DNA of 27,000 nt from Prorocentrum cordatum (taxonomy: Eukaryota > Sar > Dinophyceae > Prorocentrales > Prorocentraceae), in NCBI GenBank assembly GCA_963575745.1, contig CAUYUJ010004747.1, forward strand, positions 382,010-409,009, given 5' to 3'. This document shows positions 17,931 to 25,474 of this stretch, piece after piece. A program made the translations under genes and the position numbers. Under the pieces are notes generated by a model, which made no database searches, was not told where the DNA came from, and worked only from the letters and a program-made list of their open reading frames with translations. The number at the start of each line of letters is the position of its first letter. The first letter of the stretch is position 1.

Positions 17931-20500
17931 ATGGCTAAAAGGGGTAGGAAAAAGAAACGCCCAAGTAGTTCTTCCCCCCGCCCGTGGGATGCCGACGTTG
18001 AAGGTGGTTTCGAACAACAGGTCGAGGCTAACACCGCAGGTGAAGAGTTAGTGGATCTACTTATTGAGATGTACCTGTTAGGAACTAAGATGACAGGAAA
18101 ACATTTGTGCTTGATCTGCTACCATGCCAGCCAGGCTGGCGTGCAAGCCGCTAAGCAGCACGCGGTGAAGCCCACTGCGAATCGACGGGACTATCAAGCA
18201 AAGTTGGATCAATCGCTAGGGCTCGCTCAGTTCGATTCCTCATTGTACGAAGTTGAGACTCCTATGGAGAGCGGGCAAGACGGGGAAAGGGAGCTGCAGA
18301 CAGTGCACGTCGTGCCACCGCATGAAGCCCTAGCACAAGAGGTAGCAGATAACCCCAGCCTGTTGTCAGATTGGGCGGCAAAGATTGATTCCGAAGAATG
18401 GATTAGTGATTTCGAAAATAACAGCCTCATCAAAGATGCTTCACGCGATGACAAAAAACACATATTGCCCATTGCATTATACATGGACAAAACACCATAC
18501 ACAAACAAAGATTCTTTCCACGGCATATTTTGCCATTTCTTGTCGTCTGGGCGTCGCCACATGGTGGCATGCGTTCGCGTATCAGATATGTGCTCTTGCG
18601 GATGCTCCCACTGGTGTAGCCGGTATCCAATTTATTTGATGTTACGGTGGTCGCTAAAATCACTGGCATTGGGTGTCTATCCTGACGAGCGCCACGACGG
18701 CAAGCCGTGGAGAGAGACTGATGGAGAGCGGGCAGCTCGCGCGGGACAGGAGGGGAGGGACATGAGGGGAGGGGGGAGTAGCACTGCAATGACGCATGAT
18801 GAGGAGGGGTGGAATGAGGCTGAAGGTTGAGAAGAAGACGACGACGACGACGATCAAGATTCGCATTAGGAGCAGTAGCGACAGGAGAATCAAGGACAGG
18901 AGCAGGTCCAACGCTCGCAAGTGCACGCGTCGAATGCCACGAAGTGGTGGAACACTGGTGGCTAGTTCGAGTTCTGGTGGAGTTCTCTGCCCGTCGCCCT
19001 ACCCCTCACTGCCACCACTCCCCAAAGTGTCACTGTCTCCCGTCTGCGCCCTCTCTTGCCGCCTCGCTGCGCGATGATTCCCTGAGCTGTGGAGCGACCC
19101 TGTAGCATTGAAACATCTCGTGGAAAATTGCGCGCCTAGGCGGCATTCCCGCAACATCTCTCCTCCGACCCGCCCTCCGTCCAACATCCCCCTCCGCTCC
19201 TCCAGCAATCTGGCAGGGAATGTTCGGGTAACGCACGGGATGGGTGGGCTGGAATTGTTCGAGGCCAGGGTCAGTGGAGGGTATGAACTTCCAAGCAGTT
19301 CTCATCGACTTTAAGGCGGATTGGCCTGAGATGAGCACAGGCATGGGGTTCCCAGCGCATAACTCAGGTGTCGCCCCGTGCATTTTCTGCAAGCAATCGC
19401 ATGCTGTGGTTTTAGATCCTGATCTCAGCATTCCTGTGGAGGCAGATGTCGATCCTAATTCGTACGACCTCGAGTGTAGCCGACACGAGCATCATGTTCT
19501 CATTGCGAATCCCGAAGAACACAGAAAGTTGCGGTTTCGTTTGGAGTTTAAACACTCCCAGCGTGGAATGGCCTTAACTTCCAACGTGGATGATATCATG
19601 ACTTCGCAAGGTTGCTGCTTACAGGCAGGTGACAGGTTGGAAGCTACCCCACTTTTGCCCGATGTGGATGCGTTTGATCACATTAAAGTATTTCCGTGTT
19701 TGGTCACGTTTTGGAGACAGCATGCTGATTCCAGGTGCTATCATAGGAACCCATTGTTGGATTCTTCAATCGGGACTTCTTTGGCGACGTTCAGCCTGGA
19801 CGAGCTTCACTGCCTACACCTCGGAGTTTTTAAGAACTGGGGGGGCCTCGTTATCTGGAGATTAATCAAAATGGACGCTTATCAAGTAAATGTCCCCCTT
19901 CAGGACGATCGAATCAACTTGACTTTGAAACATATGACCAACGACCTTAAATCATGGTATAATGTACAAATCAAAAACGGTGTCAAAGAGAAGTCATTAA
20001 CACGAGTCGGCAAACTAACATCAGGAATGATCGGGACATTCGCATCACCTACACTCGCAACGAAAGCGCAGGAAACAAAATGGCTGGTCATGTTTTTAGT
20101 GGAGCTCTTAGAACGGTACAAACACAAGTTCCTGGCCGACTGGAAGCCTGATGAGTTGCATGGTGCTGGGAGGGCCCTGGTGCAATACACGAAGATTTTG
20201 GAGTCCCATGGGCGAAGGCTTCCAGACGATGCTTGTAGAGAGCTCCAGAATCTTGCGGACTTACACGTTGGCTTGGCCCGAACTGCAGGGGTTGCCCTTG
20301 TCCCCAAACACCATTACTTCCGCCATATGGCTGCCCAGTTGAAGCGTAAGGGGAATCCCAGATATTATAATGTTTACTGGGACGAATCAGTTAACGGCGT
20401 GATTGCTTCAGTTGCCGAGACGACGCACAGAGCTCGGTTCGAACGCATGGTGTTCCGCAAATATGGCTACATGAGTGCCCGAGGACTCGGGGAGCCATAA
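17931..20500 (+). CDS. Gene E: TNP2/Plavaka-like (CACTA-type) transposase
   Basis: Two exons, 17931-18749 and 19280-20500 (TAA), give 679 residues. The ATG has an ideal context (gccaccATGG) and starts a basic tail (MAKRGRKKKRP). The intron (18750-19279, 530 bases) joins AARAGQ to GMNFQAVLIDFKADWPE in phase 0 with a GA donor (ACAG|GAGG) and GGAG|GG acceptor. Features: LPIALYMDKTPYT with Asp186; a Cys/Trp-rich MCSCGCSHWCSRYP; RHDGKPW; then DFKADW (Asp283/287) with PCIFC 20 residues later; SLDELHCLHLGVFKNW (Asp447) and a C-terminal LVPKHHYFRHMA. In TNP2 and Plavaka transposases the same order is found: an Asp strand, (N/D)DFPA...C..C, and D-x-x-H-x4-GV. I infer an RNase H-fold DDE transposase of the CACTA superfamily. 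It is uninterrupted and may be intact. Multi-copy relatives exist among dinoflagellate gene models as far as I recall. Confidence 0.75.
18750..19279 (+). other. Intron of gene E
   Basis: Begins GAGGGGAGGGAC and ends AGTGGAG. Because AGG occurs at both ends the exact cut can slide by up to three bases, but the product is the same. It contains a (GAC)n run at 18838-18853 and a C/T-rich tract at 19000-19045. A short frame within it (KCTRRMPRSGGTLVASSSSG) is not credible as a gene. Confidence 0.65.
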
Positions 20501-21188
20501 ATCTGGGGGTGTTCGGTGGGGCTCGATCCCAGGATACTTACGAGGGGGAAGGGGGCTTTCAGGCAGCCGACGAGGAAGGTCATAAGATGATGAGGATCAG
20601 GAGGGGATCCTGGAGAGGGAAACGGGCGAGGGGAGCGAGGTGAGGCAAGAGAAGTGGAGGATGATAAAGGATGATCGAGCACAGCGAAGCAGCTCCGCCG
20701 AGGATCAGGCTCGAGCTTATCTAGGCTGCCAGCGTCTAAAGCATGGTGACGGCAGTACGCAGCAAACATGGAAGGGCATGGTGGGTCCAGACCTCTCCCC
20801 TTTTCCTTTCTCCTGCTCCTGCTCCGCCTCCTCCCCCCCCCCATCCAACCCACTTGCCTCTCAAATGCGCCCGCTCAGGGGTGGAGGGGGCGGCATTGAG
20901 GCTGGATGAAACACCTCGGGAGTCCATGGGGCCTCGTTCTTGACTCGACTAGGGTACTTAGTGCGATCATTGTGACATCATTGGGTAGCTCATTGGGCGC
21001 GTCTTTGCATCCTCCTTCCCTTCGTCGTCCCTGCTTCCCACCTCCTCTCTTCGCTGTCGCCTCTCCCCCTCCTCTCGGTCGATGCGAGATTTGGCAGGGC
21101 AGCGAGAGTTCGACAGTGGCGGCACCCATGGGGAAAGTGTGGCGCAAGAAGAGAGGGAGGTGTTGGGATACCAACGCATATTCTGGAC
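20501..21188. other. Intergenic region E-D
   Basis: No gene recognised. 20800-20870 and 21003-21078 are pyrimidine tracts, and 20969-21000 carries CATTGGG units. A short frame at 21129-21199 beginning MGKVWRKKRG has a good start context. It could be an upstream first exon of gene D, but no matching donor was found. Confidence 0.5.
20969..21000. repeat. CTCATTGGG minisatellite, copy 2
   Basis: CATTGTGACATCATTGGGTAGCTCATTGGGC, three units, followed by a pyrimidine tract as in the other copies. Confidence 0.6.
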
Positions 21189-23063
21189 ATGGCTCGTGAA
21201 ATCCGCTGCGCGAACTCCGACCTTTCCAACATGGCCATGTTGGAAAAAGCGGTACACGCCACCAATGCCAAGCTGGGCAGCATTTCAGACAGGGATCTTG
21301 ATTTGTTGGAAGTGTGCAGCGGGAAAGGCAACGTGTCTTTAGCGTTCAGAGACAAGGGCTGCAAGACAGCCGAGTTCGACAAATTCACGCGCCACATTCA
21401 AGAGGACTGTATAATAATGAGCATGAAGACGACGAGGATAGTAACAACACGGGGGAGGACGCAGGAGGAGGGGGAGGAGGAACTAGGAGTGGGGAGGGTG
21501 ACCGAGGAGGACTGGCTCGAGCATGAGCCTAAGGGGAGGCTGGCGTTCGAACTCTCACCAGCAAGCTAGGAGGATGAGGAGGATAGAGGAGGGTGGAGGA
21601 GGGTGGGTAGGGTGGATACCCAACCCAGGACTTAACGACTCTGGAAGGCATGCTGTACTTAGGCTCCCTCGCGCTGAAGGTGAGAGAGGGCGGACTTATA
21701 ACCTTTGCAGTGGGCGCCTTAATCGCCTCCCTCATGGGAGGGAGAGGGGGGGGGGAGGGGGAGGGAGGAGGACGACGAGAGGTGAAGCAGGACGAGGAGG
21801 AGGAGGATGAGGAACGAATGAGTGGGAGGAAGAACGAGAAGTAACACATTTCCCTCCCTCCCGCATCCCTCGCTCGTCTAATCCTCACTCCTGGTCACCG
21901 CCGAGTTGGACTGTGCTACTTGGCTGGGGTACCTGAGCGCCTTCACCTTCGGGCGGTCTATTAATAATACGTATGGATATGAGGACATCGGGGTTGGGAC
22001 AGATCGGCATTAGTTATATCGTGGCAGGGGGGCGCGCATTTAATGTATTGGGGTGCCGACTGGGAGGACGAACTGGAGAAGGTGTCCTCGGCGAACATCT
22101 CAGCTCACGTGATGTGCTGGATCATCCACCTCGCCTTCATCAGAAATGTGTGGGTGGTGGCCGAGAAACCGAAGCAGTCTCTCTTGTTCAGGTTCCCGTG
22201 CGTGCACTACACTTTCGAGGCTAGGCATATTCCTCCTCCTCGTCCTCCTCGCCATCCTTCCTCCTCCTCCTCCTCGTCCTGTTCCCATTCCTCTCCTCGC
22301 TCTGACTCCTCATCATCCTCGAAGGCCGCGGGCGCAGACACGAGTTTCACTTATTTGGGATCGTTCATGGACGACCCAGATATTCCAAAGCCAGTGCATT
22401 TGTGTACAAATCTGCCACGCTCGTGCTGGCATCATTTCGTTCGACCCATGCCGATTATTGAGAATTCGACTGAGAAGTCACAGAAATACCACAAGACAAT
22501 TGGTGGATTCGTTATTGGTCAAAAGGAACGCTGGGTATGCTCAAACTCGACCTCCACCCCATTATCCTAACTATATTCGTGTTCCCCCATCCGTTTCCTC
22601 CTCCTCCTCCCACGCCCGTCAGTCTCGTCCTTCACCCCTCCTCCTTGTCCTCCCAGCTATATTATCTTGCTGTTATTCCTCCTCTTGCTCCAAGGGCCCC
22701 CACGAAGGCGCGAAGGTATTCGCGCTTCGCGCTTCGCGGTCCTCACTTCTCCCCCTCCTCCTCCTCGTCCTCCTCTTCTCCCCTTGGGGGGGCGGCGCGA
22801 GAGCGCGAAGTTGTTCGCGCTTCGTGCAGCGCGAAGCCCCGAGTTAGGAGCCCTTGTGGCTCTTGGTCGTTCTTGTCTCGCCTGACGCCCTTGCGAGATT
22901 TTATCGACCCCTGCCCGAGGGCCTCCAGTCCACCGAAGAATATCCTTATGCATATGGAATTGCTTTACATCGCGCCTGGTCTGAAGCGCGCGAATCGGGT
23001 TTCAAGGTACGCAGGCATCCTGGCGAGAAGACGTCGTTTACGAGCGGCAAGCGCAAGGCTTGA
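21189..23063 (+). CDS. Gene D: degenerate C5-methyltransferase-like protein, six exons
   Basis: Exons 21189-21404, 21629-21679, 21906-21992, 22028-22219, 22325-22534 and 22920-23063 (TGA) give 299 residues, all junctions phase 0. Introns begin GA, GT, GT, GC, GT. Residues 39-64 hold LLEVCSGKGNVSLAF...GCKTAEFD, which has the shape of DNA C5-methyltransferase motif I (a Gly-rich loop then an acidic residue that binds S-adenosyl-methionine). Exon 3 starts LDCATWLGYLS, where the family's motif IV has PC; the Pro is replaced. VVAEKPKQS (Glu164) sits where motif VI has the ENV/E-x-P Glu. The C-terminus has STEEYPYAYGIALHRAW. The order I, IV, VI is correct, but the degenerate motif IV argues against normal cytosine methylation. 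Similar multi-copy proteins occur in dinoflagellates as far as I recall. The start ATG is the first credible one; an earlier exon is possible. Confidence 0.65.
21993..22027 (+). other. 35-base GT-AG intron in gene D
   Basis: GTTGGGACAGATCGGCATTA...CGTGGCAG is 35 bases long, starts GT and ends AG, and contains an in-frame TAG. Removing it joins YEDIG to GGAHLMYWGADW in phase 0. It is much shorter than the other introns here (91-530 bases) except the 19-base one in gene C. Confidence 0.55.
22220..22324 (+). other. GC-AG intron in gene D, length a multiple of three
   Basis: TTCGAG|GCTAGG and TCGAAG|GCCGCG bound a 105-base CCTCCTCG-rich stretch with no stop in the coding frame, so the unspliced frame also stays open. 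Removal is supported by the pyrimidine-rich Pro/Ser-only peptide between two ordinary ones. Confidence 0.6.
22708..22824. repeat. Pair of GCGCGAA stem-loops in gene D intron 5
   Basis: GCGCGAA-GGTA-TTCGCGC at 22708-22725 and GCGCGAA-GTTG-TTCGCGC at 22803-22820. Each is a perfect 7-bp stem with a four-base loop, and both continue CTTCG. Stems are identical while the loops differ. Confidence 0.7.
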
Positions 23064-23188
23064 GTTGTGTGCGTTTTCTGGCGGGGCGGGGGCAAGAGAA
23101 CGGAACGGGGCGAGCTATACTTACGATTTCCCACATCGATTCGTTATGGCTTACTTGGGTTCGGCAGAGACCACGTTCCGGTCGAGGG

Positions 23189-23231
23189 GGCTCATTGGGC
23201 TCATTGCCAACTCATTGGGTAGCTCATTGGG
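23189..23231. repeat. CTCATTGGG minisatellite, copy 3
   Basis: GGCTCATTGGGCTCATTGCC then AACTCATTGGGTAGCTCATT and GGGTC, followed by a CCTCC tract. The last two units match copy 2 almost exactly. Confidence 0.7.
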
Positions 23232-23647
23232 TCAACCCCTATCCTCCTCCACCTCCTCCCCCTGACCTCCCCCCCACCTGCCTTGCCGACAAAAAGGGGG
23301 AGGTGATCTGTCGCCGTGTTCCACGCGGGGGCGCTACGCCGCGTACATCTACTTTGCGCCCTGTACTCACATTGCGAGGGGGGGAGGATATTGGCATGGC
23401 AGGGGAGACGTGGGCTGGCCTGGAGGGAAGTGCGAAGAGAGACGGAATATTGATTGAGCACTTCGCTATTTTGTTTCGCCTCCGCTGGCTTGCAAGGCAT
23501 TGGCACGAGAGGCGGAGTAGGAGTTGGAAGAGGAGGAGGAGGAGGAGGAGGAGTAGGAGGAAGGGGAGCAAAGGGAAAAAGGGAACTGGGGGTACATAAT
23601 GATGGATCCGTCATCACAAATTACTTGGGATAACTGGGGGACCATCA

Positions 23648-23709
23648 CGACGACGACGACGACGACGACGTTGTCGACGACGTTGTCGACGACGTTGTCG
23701 ACGACGTCG

Positions 23710-23754
<45 letters not shown>

Positions 23755-23760
23755 GCGGCA
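23648..23760. repeat. (ACG)n / (GTCGACGACGTT) / (GGC)n repeat
   Basis: Nine ACG units, then four near-copies of a TTGTCGACGACG dodecamer, then ACG and GGC units. The dodecamer contains the palindrome GTCGAC. Confidence 0.85.
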
Positions 23761-24013
23761 ATACTGATGACGGAAAGGGAGGCACGAGCGTGTGCAATAC
23801 GCGTTCACGGAGTGAGCTGGGCCTTGCTTGAGGAGCATGGGCGTCGCCCTATTGAAAAGAAAGCGATGCAGGGCGGATCGATCGCACTTCAGCCGAGCTC
23901 CAGTTAGAGTCATTTGCTTTTCTCACGCTGTCCATGCTGCAGCCACGCCTCTATTTCGACTCCTCTCCCCTAGTCCTGTCCTCTTCCCTTCCCCTCGTCC
24001 CCACCCCTCCTCT

Positions 24014-24052
<39 letters not shown>

Positions 24053-24224
24053 CCTCCCTCCCTCCCTCCATTCCTCTCTCCCCTCCGAGCCTGCAAGCGA
24101 AACCCCGAGATGACAATGCCCTTGAAACTTCCCCTGGGAGTCAATATCGTGCTTGGGAAGGGCTATGCAACGACGACTTGATTCGACTTCCGCTCGCGCC
24201 CTAAATGTTACCCATGACTGGGTC

Positions 24225-24400
24225 TTCCGCCTGCACCCAAGCGCAACCTATGGGCGTGACCTGCTTGGCGCAACCCATGGGCGCGCGTAATGGGGCAAAC
24301 AGACGCAACCAATTGCAAAGAAACGCCCGCACGCACTCAAATGCAACCTGTGGGCGCAACAGATGTCGCAACCAAAGGGAGCAACCAACTGCCTTGAACT
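24225..24400. repeat. Degenerate GCGCAACCCATGGGCG repeats
   Basis: At least six imperfect units (GCGCAACCTATGGGCG, GCGCAACCCATGGGCG, GCAACCTGTGGGCG and shorter forms) are spread over 24239-24395. ACCCATGGG within them is a near-palindrome. Confidence 0.6.
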
Positions 24401-24449
24401 ATCCGCGCAGCCTCGCGCCCAACTCCTGAAAACGGATAAGCGAACATCA

Positions 24450-24485
24450 AGCGTCTCGGGATTCGAGACGCTGTTTTTTTTTTTT
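24450..24485 (+). terminator. Perfect hairpin followed by T12
   Basis: AGCGTCTCG (24450-24458), loop GGATT, CGAGACGCT (24464-24472), then G and twelve T. The loop region GATTCGAGAC resembles a tRNA-type B box (GTTCGANNC). A hairpin with a long T run is typical of an RNA polymerase III end, or of the 3' end of a SINE. No A box was found upstream, so what is being terminated is unknown. Confidence 0.45.
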
Positions 24486-24629
24486 CGAGACGTTGGGCCT
24501 CATTTTCCAGACGCCCCTAAATACGGCGGGGCGCAGGGCGAGTCGCGGTGGGTCGCGGGCGGGGCGACGGTAACAACCGTAAGAACACCAATGTTCCAAG
24601 CAGCGCGTTGGCGGCACGACGGCAACAAC

Positions 24630-24700
24630 GGCAACCACCACAACAACAACAACGACAACCACAACCACAACAATAACAACAATAGCAACAACCAAAAAAA
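24630..24700. repeat. (CAACAA)n repeat
   Basis: CAA/AAC-rich tract with ACAACCAC and ATAGC interruptions leading into the 56-base duplication that follows. Confidence 0.8.
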
Positions 24701-24833
24701 CGCACAACGAAACGTCACTTCAGCCACGTACCCAAGGACGGTGTAAGACCGCTCCGCCCCCCTCAACAACAATAATCCGCACAGCGAAATGTCACTTCAG
24801 CCACGCGCCCAGGAACGGTGCAAGACCGCTCCA
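24701..24833. repeat. 56-bp direct repeat, two copies
   Basis: 24701-24756 and 24778-24833 share CGCACA[A/G]CGAAA[C/T]GTCACTT... to ...GTCACTTCAGCCACG and AAGACCGCTCC. There are about seven differences in 56 bases. The period is 77 bases. Confidence 0.8.
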
Positions 24834-24837
24834 TGGT

Positions 24838-25330
24838 ACAAACACACGACACAATCATACATACATCATTGCATGCGATAACGTGTATACACATATAAGC
24901 ACATGTAGTACAACTTGTATACGTAACATCATATCACGAATACGCATATATTTACAGGCATATGCACCGCAACAAATCACATATGCGATATATACATGCA
25001 TACATACATCACTATACACATCTGATGTGCTACATCTATGTGTATGCATACATACAAATACACGTGTATATATATGGTTGCCATCGATCGTATACATCAT
25101 CTATCATAATAACATCATAACATCACATGAAAATATATATCATATATCCTATATCATATATCATATAATATATAATATATGGTGCACTCGCATATATCAT
25201 ATATCATAACCATATCACATATATCATATCATATAACACGTATCATATAATTATCACAATGATAACATCATATATCATATATCATGTACCATCGATGGAT
25301 CGATCATACTACATCATAACATGTCATAAC
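24838..25330. repeat. AT-rich island, right
   Basis: ATATCATATATCATA-type repeats and CATACATACA runs, with no gene. Mirrors the left island in position relative to the inverted repeat, though the motif differs (ATATCAT here, TACATATA on the left). Confidence 0.9.
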
Positions 25331-25341
25331 ATAACATGATA

Positions 25342-25417
25342 CATCAAAACGGAATAAACTCATCAAAACGGAGTAAACGCATCAAAACGGAGTAAACTCA
25401 TCAAAACGGAGTAAACG
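25342..25417. repeat. 19-bp minisatellite, right array
   Basis: Four head-to-tail units (25342, 25361, 25380, 25399) of CATCAAAACGGAGTAAAC[T/G], in the same strand orientation as the left array. Confidence 0.92.
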
Positions 25418-25437
25418 CATCAGAATTGGTGATACAT

Positions 25438-25474
25438 GAATTACTCCAAATTTTGGAGGATCCGATGCTCTGGG
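25438..25474 (-). repeat. 37-bp inverted repeat, right copy
   Basis: Exact reverse complement of 9199-9235. It forms the boundary between the AT-rich island on its left and GC-rich sequence on its right. AA lies immediately outside both copies (9197-9198 and 25475-25476). Confidence 0.9.

Larger units (their letters stand above)
23064..24200. other. Region after gene D, mostly repeats
   Basis: 23189-23231 is a CTCATTGGG array, 23232-23275 a pyrimidine tract, 23528-23570 a (GGA)n tract, 23648-23755 an ACG/GTC/GGC repeat and 24016-24080 a (CT)n then (CCTC)n repeat. A frame at 23599-23905 starts MMDPSSQITWDNWGTI, passes through the ACG repeat as poly-Thr and poly-Ala, and ends EARACAIRVHGVSWALLEEH plus about 25 residues. 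It is the only gene candidate here and is weak. Confidence 0.5.

Noticed and set aside
20528-20548. ATACTTACGAG as a reverse-strand GT donor (GTAAGTAT)
   Set aside because: No minus-strand coding sequence lies next to it.
24450-24485. A tRNA gene ending at the T run
   Set aside because: No acceptor, D or anticodon stems can be drawn upstream; only the T-arm-like hairpin is present.
9199-25474. The 37-mers as origins, telomeric or CRISPR-type repeats
   Set aside because: There are only two copies, in inverted orientation and 16 kb apart, with no spacer array and no telomeric TTTAGGG-type units.
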